A stretch of DNA of 64,000 nucleotides from an uncultured Porphyromonadaceae bacterium (GTDB taxonomy: Bacteria; Bacteroidota; Bacteroidia; Bacteroidales; Barnesiellaceae), in NCBI GenBank assembly GCA_900538555.1, contig UPYI01000013.1, positions 1-64,000 on the forward strand. Reading direction: 5' to 3'. Below the pieces are notes generated by a model, which was not told the DNA's origin, did not search any database, and saw only the letters and a list, made by a program, of their open reading frames with translations. The translations under genes and the position numbers were made by a program. Positions 45,092-54,594 of the stretch are shown one piece after another. The stretch's first letter is position 1. The number at the start of each line of letters is the position of its first letter.

Positions 45092-47149
45092 ATGAATGTA
45101 TTGAAGTGTTATTGGAGTGCTGTGCTTGTCGGGCTACTTTCGATGCTTGTTCCCGTATCGGCGCAGACCGGGGTTTTGTTCCCCGATGATTTTGAAGGCG
45201 GGTGGACATCTTATATAGGGCAGACGGTCACATTCGATCAACCGCTTTATCTGATCGGACGAGGAACGACAGGCAGTGAAGTTTATCTGTCGTACAAACG
45301 GTTGCGTACACCGATGGAAGAGTGTATCACCGATACGGAGGAATATGCGTCGATGGAGGTGGAAAACCGGGCGGCAACTTTTGTTTGCCGGTTTTCGTCG
45401 GGCAATGTCTATCGGATGCGTTTGGGACAGGCTGTAACCGGTCTGACGGCAGAGGTAACCGGTGAATGCGCTTTGCGGGTGTATTCGTCGATCGAAAGTT
45501 GGGCTTGGACGGGAAACGAACGTCCGGTGGCACGTCCCGACTTGGGCGACGCTTCGCTGGTCGTTTGCGGAGCCAACCTGCAAAATTATTTCCCGTTCTA
45601 CTGGTGCGATTACAAAAGCAATAATGCGCCTCAAAACCAAGCGGATGCGGAGATGCAACATGCCAAAATCGTATCGGCTTTGGTGGATATGGATGCCGAT
45701 ATTTATGCTCTTTGCGAGTTGCAGGACACCTGTACGGCAGTAGAGCATCTGGCAATGGCGATGAATGGGGCGGTAGGAGTGCCCGACCGTTACGGATATG
45801 TTGCGGACTATAAGGAGAGCGGACAGATCGCCGCAGGAAGAACCGGCTATGTATATCGCACCGACAAGGTATCGCCTTATCTGTCGGTCGGTTTTCCCGA
45901 TCCGTCGAACTATGTGTATAGCCGGCATCAGTATGTACAGGCTTTCGATGAGCTGGGTACCGGCGAACGTTTTGTTTTGAGTATAAACCATTTCAAGGCA
46001 AAATCGGAAAACTCGGATGCACAGCGTGTCACGAATATGCGCAACCTGATCAATTTCCTCGATGTGATGGGCGAGAGCGATTATTACGGCGACGAAGATG
46101 TGTTGGTGATGGGCGACCTGAATGCGTACAGCCGGGAGGAACCGTTGCGTATGATCGAGGAAAAAGGGTTTGTGAATCAGTTGCGTCGTTACAATCCCGA
46201 AGGATATAGCTATTCGTACAATCGGGAAGTCGGCTATATCGACCATGCTTTGGCATCCGCTTCGTTAAGTCCGCAGGTGACAGGGGCTGCGGCATACCAT
46301 TTCAATGCCGACGAGCCGGGAACGTGGGCATGGAGCGGATCGGACCCGACCCCGGAGGCGTGGCGTTATTCCGACCATGACCCGATATTGGTCGGATTGC
46401 GGTTGCATTCGGACAATAAACCGGGCGAAGATTGTCAGGCGTTGTCGGTTTCAGTACCGTTTGCGCAGTCGTTGGCTCCGTTTACGGCGATAAGTGTTTC
46501 CGGAAAGAAGTCGTGGTATAACGAATCGAATACGAAAACCGCCTATATCAACGGTTATGGCGATACGGAGGATAATGAAGACTGGCTGATCTCACCGGGA
46601 TTCGATTTCAGCCGGATGAGCAAGGCTACCGTGAGCTTCACGCATGCGATCGACTACGGTCGCAATCAATGGACTACCAATCAGACTTTCTGGGTGTCGA
46701 ACGATTATATAGGAGGCAACCCGGCTTCGGCTACGTGGACGCAGGTGGCTATTCCGGTCTATCCCGCCGGTAACAATGCCAACTCGTATGCTACGGCGAC
46801 GGTGGAAATACCGAAACAGCTCTTTGGGAAAAATACGACGTTTGCGTTTAAATATCTCTCCAACAGTTCTGTGTCTGCAAAATGGTATATTAAAGATCTT
46901 TGGGTTTCGTCGGAATGCGACAATAGCGGATGGCATCTTGCCGAAAATCCGGTTTCGTCGGTGCATGCCGAAGGCCGTTCGTTGTTTGTTTCGCACGTCG
47001 GAGGTCTGCCGGTGGCTGTGTACGATACCGCAGGGCATTGTTTGCTGGTGCGGATGAATGTGCCGGAAGAAACGTGTATCGAATTGTCGGCAGGTGGTGT
47101 ATATATCGTGCGGGTAGGAGACGAAGTGCATAAAGTGGTTGTCGAATAA
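45092..47149 (+). CDS. Secreted endonuclease/exonuclease/phosphatase family protein with C-terminal sorting tail
   Basis: The 685-residue protein has a signal peptide (to PVSAQ, about residue 25). An OB-like N-terminal region (about 30-135) precedes an EEP nuclease domain (about 150-450) with the catalytic elements ALCELQD, SINHFKAKS, VMGDLNAYS and SDHDPILVG. A choice-of-anchor J-like beta sandwich follows (about 465-615, DWLISPGFDFSRMSKATVSF). The last about 60 residues (GGVYIVRVGDEVHKVVV) look like a type IX secretion type-A sorting domain. It is thus a likely extracellular DNase or phosphodiesterase that is surface-anchored or released. A terminator follows. Confidence 0.88.
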   Translation: MNVLKCYWSAVLVGLLSMLVPVSAQTGVLFPDDFEGGWTSYIGQTVTFDQPLYLIGRGTTGSEVYLSYKRLRTPMEECITDTEEYASMEVENRAATFVCRFSSGNVYRMRLGQAVTGLTAEVTGECALRVYSSIESWAWTGNERPVARPDLGDASLVVCGANLQNYFPFYWCDYKSNNAPQNQADAEMQHAKIVSALVDMDADIYALCELQDTCTAVEHLAMAMNGAVGVPDRYGYVADYKESGQIAAGRTGYVYRTDKVSPYLSVGFPDPSNYVYSRHQYVQAFDELGTGERFVLSINHFKAKSENSDAQRVTNMRNLINFLDVMGESDYYGDEDVLVMGDLNAYSREEPLRMIEEKGFVNQLRRYNPEGYSYSYNREVGYIDHALASASLSPQVTGAAAYHFNADEPGTWAWSGSDPTPEAWRYSDHDPILVGLRLHSDNKPGEDCQALSVSVPFAQSLAPFTAISVSGKKSWYNESNTKTAYINGYGDTEDNEDWLISPGFDFSRMSKATVSFTHAIDYGRNQWTTNQTFWVSNDYIGGNPASATWTQVAIPVYPAGNNANSYATATVEIPKQLFGKNTTFAFKYLSNSSVSAKWYIKDLWVSSECDNSGWHLAENPVSSVHAEGRSLFVSHVGGLPVAVYDTAGHCLLVRMNVPEETCIELSAGGVYIVRVGDEVHKVVVE

Positions 47150-47172
47150 GCGACAGCGAGAAGATATAACCG

Positions 47173-47218
47173 AAAAGGAGTTGTGTCGAAATGAAATCTT
47201 CGATGCAACTCCTTTTTT
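47173..47218. terminator. Terminator between nuclease and glucosaminidase genes
   Basis: AAAAGGAGTTG at 47173-47183 pairs with CAACTCCTTTT ending at 47216, followed by further Ts. The inner arms CGAA/TTCG also pair. It belongs to the same GTTG-CGAA hairpin type as 34798, 52786 and 59472. Confidence 0.85.
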
Positions 47219-47247
47219 CGTGCGGTTCTCCGGTAGTCGGGTCGTCG

Positions 47248-48135
47248 TTATCTTAGCCGCAAGGTCTCGCCGACGACCGGTACATAATCCGTTTCTTTGT
47301 GGTTTCTCCGGTAGAGTTTTTTCATCTGTATGCCGAATTTCTGAGAGATGCTGTGCATCGAATCGCCTTTGCGTATGGTATAAGTTTCCAGCCCTTTGTC
47401 GGTCTTTTTATTTTTCTTTTGCAGATAGACGATTTCGTTGTTGCTGAAAATATATCCCTTCGGCAGGTCGTTGTATTTGCGTATCTTGGCAGCGGAGAGA
47501 CCGAACTCCCGTCCGATGATTTTCGGCGTTTCTCCGTTTCGGGCACGGACACAAAACAGTCCGTGTTGAGTAGTTGCGTTGTGCGGGTTATCGACACGAT
47601 AAGCCCGTTTGTTGTCGAACCGGTGAAGCTGGTAGGTTTCGATCACGTTAATCAGTTTTTGCGCATACATCGGATCGGTGGCGTATCCGCATTGCTTCAA
47701 CCCGTATGCCCAACCCCGATAGTCGGATATGTCGAGCAGATAGAGCGACTGGTAGCGGCTTCTTTTCAAAAATTTGGAGTGATCTTCGTACGATTGTTTC
47801 ACGTTCTTGTATTTGCGGAAACATTCGCCTGCCCGGTCGTCGTCGTGTTTTACTTTTTTCCCATCCCAGTCGTTGTGGCATTTAATACCGAAGTGGTTGT
47901 TCGATTTGCGGGCGAGGGTACTCGATCCGGCTCCCGATTCGAGCAGACCTTGCGCCAGTGTGATGCTGGCAGGGATTCCGTATTTGCGTTGTTGTTCCGA
48001 TGCCAGTCTCCAATATTTTTGTATGTATGCCTCGTATAAAGCATTACTGCGCATCTGTGCGGTAGCCTGCGGTATCGCCGAAGCAATGATACAGCATAGC
48101 GCGATGATGATTTGTCCGATTCGTTTTAATCTCAT
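47248..48135 (-). CDS. Peptidoglycan N-acetylglucosaminidase with LysM domain
   Basis: The 295-residue protein has a signal peptide (ending near ATAQM). A GH73-type glucosaminidase domain (about residues 30-170) carries ASITLAQGLLESGAGSSTLA (the Glu of LLESG is the expected acid catalyst) and NNHFGIKC. Then come one weak LysM-like segment (about 185-235, GETPKIIGREFGLSAAKIRKYN) and one clear LysM (about 250-295, TYTIRKGDSMHSISQKFGI). LysM binds peptidoglycan. The enzyme should cut cell-wall glycan strands, for example in septation or remodelling. Confidence 0.93.
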   Translation of the reverse strand: MRLKRIGQIIIALCCIIASAIPQATAQMRSNALYEAYIQKYWRLASEQQRKYGIPASITLAQGLLESGAGSSTLARKSNNHFGIKCHNDWDGKKVKHDDDRAGECFRKYKNVKQSYEDHSKFLKRSRYQSLYLLDISDYRGWAYGLKQCGYATDPMYAQKLINVIETYQLHRFDNKRAYRVDNPHNATTQHGLFCVRARNGETPKIIGREFGLSAAKIRKYNDLPKGYIFSNNEIVYLQKKNKKTDKGLETYTIRKGDSMHSISQKFGIQMKKLYRRNHKETDYVPVVGETLRLR

Positions 48136-48265
48136 GTCTGTTTTTTTTATGGAGGTATAAGTCGGCAGAACTATTCGAATATATCCGCTGTCCCTACCTG
48201 TCGTTATATCAGGCTTATGCCCGGTATCGGGGCGGTTCGAAATAAAAAATAAACTCGTTTATTTT

Positions 48266-48713
48266 ATTCTGCACTCACTTTTCACTATATTTGTAGAATA
48301 TAGGATACGGCTCGGCATAATCAATCCGTGAAACTTCGTTTCCCGCTTGTTTCTGCTCTCGCCTTTCACTATATTTGTAGAATATAGGATGCGGCTCGGC
48401 ATAATCAATCCGTGAAACAAAGTTTCCCGCTTGCTTCTGCTCTCGCCTGTCTCTATATTTGTAGAATATAGGATGCGGCTCGGCATAATCAATCCGTGAA
48501 ACTTTGTTTCCCGCTTGTTTCTGCGCTCGCCTTTCACTATATTTGTAGAATATAGGATGCGGCTCGGCATAATCAATCCGTGAAACAAAGTTTCCCGCTT
48601 GCTTCTGCTCTCGCCTGTCTCTATATTTGTAGAATATAGGATGCGGCTCGGCATAATCAATCCGTGAAACTTTGTTTCCCGCTTGTTTCTGCGCTCGCCT
48701 TTCACTATATTTG
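48266..48713 (+). repeat. Tandem 84-bp promoter-repeat array upstream of cdd
   Basis: The gene-free stretch 48136-48740 (605 bases) holds this array. TATATTTG boxes lie at 48286, 48370, 48454, 48538, 48622 and 48706 (each eight bases), exactly 84 apart. From the second box on, CTTG stands 20 bases upstream of each box, giving CTTG-N20-TATATTTG. Each unit also has GAAAC-n3-GTTTC, whose three-base centre alternates between TTT and AAA, and box-proximal bases that alternate between TTTCAC and TGTCTC. Units 2+3 and 4+5 look identical, so a 168-bp higher-order duplication is present. The last box is 28 bases before the cdd ATG. Confidence 0.95.
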
Positions 48714-48740
48714 CATACTTACACCTTAATGTGATACGTT

Positions 48741-49223
48741 ATGGAATTAAAAAATATTGTTACAAAGATAGCCGTTTTTGAATACGAAGAGCTGAGCGAC
48801 ATCGAAAAAAATCTGATCGATAAGGCAAAAGAGGCGACAGAAACTTCTTATTCTCCTTATTCGAAATTTAAAGTCGGAGCGGCGGCTCTTTTGGACAATA
48901 ACGAAATTATCTGCGGAAGCAATCAGGAAAATGCCGCATATCCATCGGGGACATGTGCCGAGCGTACGACACTTTTTTATGCGAATGCCCGCTATCCGAA
49001 ATCGGCTGTGCTTATGCTGGCAATCGCCGCACAGTCGGGCGACGGATTTACCGAAATTCCGGCAGCGCCGTGCGGTGCGTGCCGTCAGGTGATTCTGGAA
49101 ACGGAAACCCGTTTCGATACTCCGATGCGGATTCTGCTTTATGGCAGGAAGTGTGTGTATGCGGTGGATTCGATCAAAGATTTGCTCCCGTTGTATTTCG
49201 GTAAAAGCGATTTGGAAAAATAA
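48741..49223 (+). CDS. cdd: Cytidine deaminase
   Basis: The 160-residue protein deaminates cytidine and deoxycytidine to uridine forms in pyrimidine salvage. Zinc and catalytic elements are TCAERTTLFY (Cys-Ala-Glu, the Glu being the proton shuttle; about residues 72-81) and PCGACRQVI (about 109-117). The substrate segment SPYSKFKVGAAALL is also typical. It is somewhat longer than the 130-residue core because of an N-terminal extension. Its promoter is the last unit of the 84-bp array. dnaX follows after 77 bases. Confidence 0.96.
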   Translation: MELKNIVTKIAVFEYEELSDIEKNLIDKAKEATETSYSPYSKFKVGAAALLDNNEIICGSNQENAAYPSGTCAERTTLFYANARYPKSAVLMLAIAAQSGDGFTEIPAAPCGACRQVILETETRFDTPMRILLYGRKCVYAVDSIKDLLPLYFGKSDLEK

Positions 49224-49300
49224 GAAAATCCGATGCTTGCGAGACCGGTCGGCGAGACTGTTTCCGACGAGCGAGGAAAAAAGAAAACAACCCATACGGA

Positions 49301-51127
49301 ATGGATAATTATATTGTTTCCGCCCGGAAATATCGTCCTTCGACCTTTCAGTCGGTCGTAGGGCAGAAGGCGCTGACACAGACTTTGAAGAATGCGATCG
49401 ATTCTAAAAAGTTGGCGCACGCATATCTTTTTTGCGGTCCGCGTGGAGTGGGGAAAACGTCATGTGCCCGTATATTCGCCAAAACTATCAACTGCGCTCA
49501 TCCGACCGCTACGGGCGAGGCTTGCAACGAATGCGAGTCGTGCCGGGCGTTTAACGAACAACGTTCCTACAATATTTCGGAACTGGATGCCGCTTCCAAC
49601 AACTCGGTCGAGGATATCCGCAATCTGACCGATCAGGTACGTATCCCGCCTCAGATCGGAGAGTATAAGGTGTTCATCATCGACGAGGTACACATGCTCT
49701 CGATGGCGGCATTCAACGCTTTTTTGAAGACGTTGGAGGAACCGCCTCACCATGCGATATTCATTTTGGCGACAACCGAGAAACACAAGATTCTGCCTAC
49801 TATTCTGTCGCGTTGTCAGATTTATGATTTCCAGCGGATCACGACCAACGATATTGCCGAACATCTGCAATATGTGGCTTCGAAAGAAGGCGTACATGTC
49901 GAGCCGGAGGCATTGAATGTCATTGCACAAAAGGCGGACGGCGGTATGCGCGATGCCCTTTCCATATTCGATCAGATTGTCAGTTTCACGGCGGGTAATG
50001 TTACTTACCAGTCGGTGATCGAGAATCTCAATGTGCTGGATTACGAATACTATTTCCGTCTGGTCGATGCATTTTTGGCAGGGAATGTGTCGCAGGCATT
50101 GCTGTTGTTTAAGGAGGTGCGCGATCATGGCTTCGAGGCGCAGCATTTTGTCGGCGGTTTGGGCAGGCATTTGCGCGATCTGCTTGTCAGCAAAGATCCG
50201 GTCACGCTTCCGCTGTTGGAGGTGAGCGACAGTGTTTCTTCGCGTTACGGCGAGCAGGCTGCCCGCTGTACATTGCCTTTCTTGTATAAAGCGTTGGAAT
50301 TGAGCAATCGTTGCGACTTGGATTATCGGATCAGCAACAACAAGCAATTGTTGGTGGAACTGCTGTTGATTCAGATTTGTCAGCTGCTCAATCCGGTTGC
50401 CCCGGCTTCGGGCACATCCGGCGACACCCCGTTGAAGCCGATTGCGGCATCGCCTGCACCGGCATCTCCCGCACCGCAGCGTCCGGTTTCCACACCGCAG
50501 AATACGGTAGTAGCTCCGCCTCCGGCACGTCCGGCTGCTGCTCCTGCTGTACAACCTGCTCCGCAAAACATACCGCCGGCATCGGCTGCTGTTCCGCCTC
50601 CCGCATATACTGTCGCGAAAGAACCGGAAGCTCCCTATCGCCGTTCCGTATCGCCGACACCGGCTCCTTCGGTTTCGGTACATGCCCCGTCGCCTCGCAT
50701 ATCGATACGCAATGCTGTGAAAACCGCACCCCAAGAAACGGTGAAACGGACTGTCGAGGTGTGGAATACCCCGTTCGACGAAACCAAACTGCGTGAAGCA
50801 TGGGTGCGTTATACCGATACGATCCCGACGGAGGTGGCTTTGGTCAATACGATGCGGAGCTGTCTGCCTGTATTGGGAGCGAACTATCAGTTCGAAATCG
50901 TGGTCGATAACCAGATGCAGATAGATATGTTGCGCGAACACGGCGTTTCGCTCAATCAGTTTTTACAACGGGAGTTGCACAATACACAGTTTACCATGAA
51001 ACTGCGGGAAAGCGAACAGACCGAGTCGCAAAAAATATTCGGACCGAAAGAGACCGTTGTACGTATGACGGAAAAAAATCCCGATATGACCGATTTCCTT
51101 TCCACTTTCGATTTGGAGCTGGCATAA
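49301..51127 (+). CDS. dnaX: DNA polymerase III subunits gamma and tau
   Basis: The 608-residue clamp-loader ATPase has Walker A GPRGVGKTS (about residues 45-53), a zinc module with cysteines in INCAHPTATGEACNECESC, Walker B FIIDEVHML and the sensor segment TTEKHKILPTILSRC. A Pro/Ala-rich linker (about residues 365-450, nucleotides about 50395-50650) separates the AAA+ core from a tau-like C-terminal domain. I saw no obvious slippery frameshift site for a separate gamma form at the end of the AAA+ core. A terminator follows the stop. Confidence 0.96.
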   Translation: MDNYIVSARKYRPSTFQSVVGQKALTQTLKNAIDSKKLAHAYLFCGPRGVGKTSCARIFAKTINCAHPTATGEACNECESCRAFNEQRSYNISELDAASNNSVEDIRNLTDQVRIPPQIGEYKVFIIDEVHMLSMAAFNAFLKTLEEPPHHAIFILATTEKHKILPTILSRCQIYDFQRITTNDIAEHLQYVASKEGVHVEPEALNVIAQKADGGMRDALSIFDQIVSFTAGNVTYQSVIENLNVLDYEYYFRLVDAFLAGNVSQALLLFKEVRDHGFEAQHFVGGLGRHLRDLLVSKDPVTLPLLEVSDSVSSRYGEQAARCTLPFLYKALELSNRCDLDYRISNNKQLLVELLLIQICQLLNPVAPASGTSGDTPLKPIAASPAPASPAPQRPVSTPQNTVVAPPPARPAAAPAVQPAPQNIPPASAAVPPPAYTVAKEPEAPYRRSVSPTPAPSVSVHAPSPRISIRNAVKTAPQETVKRTVEVWNTPFDETKLREAWVRYTDTIPTEVALVNTMRSCLPVLGANYQFEIVVDNQMQIDMLREHGVSLNQFLQRELHNTQFTMKLRESEQTESQKIFGPKETVVRMTEKNPDMTDFLSTFDLELA

Positions 51128-51194
51128 TTCTTACCGCACTGCCGGTATTTTCGGGGATTCCTATTTTCGGTTGCTGTAAAAAGGAAAGAACGAT

Positions 51195-51242
51195 AAAACG
51201 GTCATGCTGTTTCCAAGATGGTTGGAACGGCATGACCGTTTT
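51195..51242 (+). terminator. Terminator of dnaX
   Basis: AAAACGGTCATGC at 51195-51207 pairs with GCATGACCGTTTT ending at 51242; the inner arms TTCCAA/TTGGAA also pair. The hairpin begins 67 bases after the stop. Confidence 0.85.
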
Positions 51243-51344
51243 GTGATGTGTCGAATAAGTTTCATTCTGCTATTCTGTATAGATATGTACTACTGTGTAT
51301 AGAAAAAATATTTGTCAAAATGATTTTTATTTGTTCCTTTTTTC

Positions 51345-51436
51345 TATTTTTGTAGAAAATAGGATGCGGTTCGGCATAATTAAATTGCGAAACTTCGTTT
51401 CTCATTTGCTACTGCTCTCACCTTTCACTATTTTTG
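51345..51436 (+). promoter_or_regulatory. Promoter repeat (one 84-bp unit) upstream of ansA
   Basis: The gene-free stretch 51128-51459 (332 bases) contains the dnaX terminator and this element. TATTTTTG occurs at 51345-51352 and 51429-51436, exactly 84 apart. The second has TTTG at 51405-51408, 20 bases upstream. The unit between them closely matches the cdd array (TAGAAAATAGGATGCGG, TTCGGCATAAT, GAAAC-n4-GTTTC). The last box is 23 bases before the ATG. Confidence 0.9.
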
Positions 51437-51459
51437 TCACAAATTTAGATTCTTGATGT

Positions 51460-52512
51460 ATGTCCGATAATTTAACTTCCGTGCTGATTATTTACACGGG
51501 CGGAACGATCGGTATGGTGGAGAATAACAAGACCGGGGCATTGGAACCGTTCAATTTCCATCATCTGTTGGATAACGTCCCGGAGTTGCGGCGATTGGGC
51601 TTGTCGATTTCGACCGTACAGTTCGAACCTCCTATCGACTCGTCGGAGATAGAACCCGATTCGTGGTGTAAGTTGGTGCGCATCATTTCCGACAACTATG
51701 ATTTGTTCGATGGCTTTGTAGTGCTTCACGGTACGGATACGATGTCGTACACCGCTTCTGCGCTCAGTTTTATGTTGGAGAACCTGTCGAAGCCGGTGGT
51801 GCTTACCGGTTCGCAATTGCCGATCGGCAAGGTGCGTACCGACGGTAAGGAAAATCTGATTACGGCTATCGAGATTGCCGCTGCCAAGAATGCCAACAAC
51901 CAGCCGTTTGTGCCGGAGGTCTGCATTTTGTTTGAAAACGATCTGATGCGGGGCAATCGTACGACAAAGATGAGTGCGGAGAGTTTTCATGCATTCCGGT
52001 CGAACAACTATCCGTCGCTTGCCGATGTCGGCGTACATATCCGTTACAACGAGAAGGTGATCTATTATCCGATCTCCCGGAAACCGTTACGTCCTCACTA
52101 TCTGATGGACAACCATATTGTCGTGCTGAAACTTTATCCCGGCATTTCGGAGGAGACGGTACGTGCGATTCTGAATATACCCGGTTTGAAAGGGGTCGTA
52201 TTGGAAACATTCGGTTCGGGCAATGCTCCTACGAAACCGTGGTTCTTGGATCTGCTGAGCGATGCGGTGAAACGCGGTATCGTGATTGTCAATGTGACGC
52301 AATGTATGAGCGGCAGCGTGCAGATGAGTCTGTATGGCACCGGTTGCACGTTGGAGGAGGCAGGTGTTGTGAGCGGCTACGACAGTACTACCGAGTCGGC
52401 GATTACCAAACTGATGTTCCTGTTCGGGCATAATATGTCGGCGGCGCAGGTAAAAGAGAATATGCGCTGTTCGCTGATCGGGGAGATCACTATTCCGGAG
52501 CATGTCCATTGA
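51460..52512 (+). CDS. ansA: Type I L-asparaginase
   Basis: The 350-residue protein hydrolyses asparagine to aspartate and ammonia. It has no signal peptide, so it is the cytoplasmic type I form. The first catalytic threonine is in IYTGGTIGM (about residues 11-19) and the second in VLHGTDTMSYTASALSFML (about 87-105, with the Asp following it). The C-terminal domain contains VLETFGSGNAP. Its promoter is an 84-bp repeat unit. A perfect terminator lies 273 bases after its stop and could also serve the convergent fumarase gene. Confidence 0.95.
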   Translation: MSDNLTSVLIIYTGGTIGMVENNKTGALEPFNFHHLLDNVPELRRLGLSISTVQFEPPIDSSEIEPDSWCKLVRIISDNYDLFDGFVVLHGTDTMSYTASALSFMLENLSKPVVLTGSQLPIGKVRTDGKENLITAIEIAAAKNANNQPFVPEVCILFENDLMRGNRTTKMSAESFHAFRSNNYPSLADVGVHIRYNEKVIYYPISRKPLRPHYLMDNHIVVLKLYPGISEETVRAILNIPGLKGVVLETFGSGNAPTKPWFLDLLSDAVKRGIVIVNVTQCMSGSVQMSLYGTGCTLEEAGVVSGYDSTTESAITKLMFLFGHNMSAAQVKENMRCSLIGEITIPEHVH

Positions 52513-52601
52513 TCGCCGGCATGTCGGCAACGACGCACCGGACGGAAATATTGGCTCGTTCTGAAAAACTTAACGACGGTGTGCCGCCAAGTCCGACCTG
52601 C

Positions 52602-52682
52602 CTGCGTTGCCATCGGAATTCGGGCTGAGTCGTTTACGCCGGTAAACTCCTGTCGTGCTCATCCTTTGCGCTTTGCATTTTA
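52602..52682. repeat. 81-bp dispersed repeat, copy 2
   Basis: Matches 34698-34778 with eight differences in 81 bases and keeps the GTTTAC-n4-GTAAAC hairpin. The gene-free stretch 52513-52851 also holds, at about 52710-52760, a diverged copy of the promoter-repeat body (cgacataatcgg, cgcttctacgctcgg) that lacks a usable -7 box. Confidence 0.75.
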
Positions 52683-52785
52683 AATTTTAGTTTTCAGTAA
52701 ATGCCTCGACATAATCGGTTCAAGTTTTCACTTGACCGCTTCTACGCTCGGCTTGCAGTTTATTTTAAACATTCGAACGCACAGA

Positions 52786-52827
52786 AACGGGGTTGCATCG
52801 AAATGTAAGTTTCGATGCAACCCCGTT
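52786..52827. terminator. Terminator between ansA and fumarase genes
   Basis: A perfect 18-bp stem (52786-52803 with 52810-52827) around TGTAAG. It lies between two convergent genes, 24 bases beyond the end of the fumarase gene. Confidence 0.85.
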
Positions 52828-52851
52828 GATTTGTTATTGTGCGGTTACGGC

Positions 52852-54504
52852 TTATTTGCAGCTACCTAAACAGAGCGGTTTGATCTGTTTGAAGAAGTCG
52901 TTGCCTTTGTCGTCTACCAGAATGAATGCGGGGAAATCTTTCACTTCGATTTTCCAGATCGCTTCCATTCCCAGTTCGGGATATTCGAGGCATTCAACTT
53001 TCTTGATGCTGTTCTGTGCAAGGATAGCGGCGGGACCGCCGATACTTCCCAGATAGAATCCGCCGTGCTTTTCGCAAGCATCGGTCACTTGTTGGCTGCG
53101 GTTGCCTTTGGCGATCATGATCATGGATCCGCCGTTCTCTTGGAAGAGGTCTACATACGAGTCCATACGTCCGGCAGTGGTCGGACCGAAAGATCCGGAC
53201 GGCATGCCTTCGGGTGTTTTGGCAGGTCCGGCATAGTAGATCGGGTGATCTTTCAAGTATTGGGGCATACCTTCACCGGCTTCGAGGCGTTCTTTGATTT
53301 TGGCATGGGCGATGTCACGACCTACGATGATAGTTCCGTTCAACGACAGACGGGTAGCTACCGGATACTTGGTAAGTTCTGCCAGAATTTCGTTCATCGG
53401 GCGGTTGAGGTCGATGCGGACTACATTGCCTTCGCCGGCATTGCGCAGTTCTTCGGGAATCAGTTCTCCGGGATTATCGTCCAACTTCTCGATCCAAAGT
53501 CCGTCTTTATTGATCTTCGCTTTGATGTTGCGGTCGGCGGAACAAGACACGCCTAAGCCGACAGGACAGGATGCACCGTGGCGGGGCAGACGGATAATGC
53601 GGATGTCATGAGCGAAATATTTACCGCCGAACTGTGCGCCGATGCCCGATTCCTGAGCGGCTTTCAGTACCTCTTTTTCCAATTCGATATCGCGGAAAGC
53701 CTGACCCCATTCGTTTCCTTCGGTGGGCAATTGATCGTAATATTTAGCCGACGCGAGTTTTACGGTTTTCAGGTTCATTTCGGCAGATGTGCCGCCGATA
53801 ACGAATGCCACATGGTAGGGAGGACAAGCCGCCGTACCCAATGTTTTCATTTTTTCCACAAGGAATTTTACCAACGAACCCGGATTGATGAGGGCTTTGG
53901 TTTCTTGGTAAAGGTATGTTTTATTTGCCGAGCCGCCGCCTTTTGCCATGAACAGGAATTTGTATTCCATACCGTCTACGGCATAGAGGTCGATCTGAGC
54001 CGGCAGGTTGCATCCGGTGTTTACTTCGCGATACATATCGAGCGGTGCATTCTGCGAATAGCGCAGGTTTTCTTCGGTATAAGTCTTGTACACACCCAAC
54101 GAGAGAGCCTCTTCGTCTCCTCCTCCGGTCCATACTTGTTGTCCTTTCTTACCCATGACGATAGCCGTACCGGTATCTTGGCAGAAGGGCAATTGACCTT
54201 TGCAGGCAACTTCGGCATTGCGAAGCATGGTGAGCGCAACATATTTGTCGTTTTCGCTGGCTTCCGGATCGTGCAGGATTTTTGCTACCATTTCGTTGTG
54301 TTCGCGGCGGAGCAGGAATGCAACATCGCGGGTGGCGGCATTAGCCAGTCGGGTAAGTGCTTCGGGTTCTACTACCAGCATTTCTTTACCGTTGCATTGA
54401 GTTACCGAAACATGATCTTTCGTCAGCAGATAATACTCTGTCGTCTCTTTTCCCAAAGGGAAAAGAGGTTGATACTTAAATGGTTTCACGTTTTTCGTAG
54501 CCAT
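52852..54504 (-). CDS. Class I (iron-sulfur) fumarate hydratase
   Basis: The 550-residue single-chain enzyme interconverts fumarate and malate with a 4Fe-4S cluster. The N-terminal alpha part has [20 protein letters not shown] and the cluster cysteines in [13 protein letters not shown] and [11 protein letters not shown]. The C-terminal beta part has [30 protein letters not shown] and [12 protein letters not shown]. In Bacteroidales it works in the reductive branch that leads to succinate and propionate. A -7 box (TACCTTTG) lies at 54594-54587. Confidence 0.95.
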   Translation of the reverse strand: MATKNVKPFKYQPLFPLGKETTEYYLLTKDHVSVTQCNGKEMLVVEPEALTRLANAATRDVAFLLRREHNEMVAKILHDPEASENDKYVALTMLRNAEVACKGQLPFCQDTGTAIVMGKKGQQVWTGGGDEEALSLGVYKTYTEENLRYSQNAPLDMYREVNTGCNLPAQIDLYAVDGMEYKFLFMAKGGGSANKTYLYQETKALINPGSLVKFLVEKMKTLGTAACPPYHVAFVIGGTSAEMNLKTVKLASAKYYDQLPTEGNEWGQAFRDIELEKEVLKAAQESGIGAQFGGKYFAHDIRIIRLPRHGASCPVGLGVSCSADRNIKAKINKDGLWIEKLDDNPGELIPEELRNAGEGNVVRIDLNRPMNEILAELTKYPVATRLSLNGTIIVGRDIAHAKIKERLEAGEGMPQYLKDHPIYYAGPAKTPEGMPSGSFGPTTAGRMDSYVDLFQENGGSMIMIAKGNRSQQVTDACEKHGGFYLGSIGGPAAILAQNSIKKVECLEYPELGMEAIWKIEVKDFPAFILVDDKGNDFFKQIKPLCLGSCK

Positions 54505-54586
54505 ATAATGATTATTTTGAGGTAATAAGTTTTAGTTCCTGTCGTAAGTGGCAGGCATGCGATGCGTTTCGTGTGCCTGCCGCATA

Positions 54587-54594
54587 CAAAGGTA
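54587..54594 (-). promoter_or_regulatory. -7 box of the fumarase gene
   Basis: TACCTTTG on the minus strand, 83 bases upstream of the ATG. A TTTG occurs upstream at 15-base rather than 20-base spacing. Confidence 0.5.

Noticed and set aside
48259..48705. Open frame on the minus strand encoding a repeating 28-residue unit (148 residues)
   Set aside because: It is the by-product of a tandem DNA repeat whose unit (84 bases) is a multiple of three. It lacks a start context, and the DNA features point to promoters on the other strand.
48266..48713. CRISPR array
   Set aside because: The units are continuous copies without variable spacers, and no cas genes are near.
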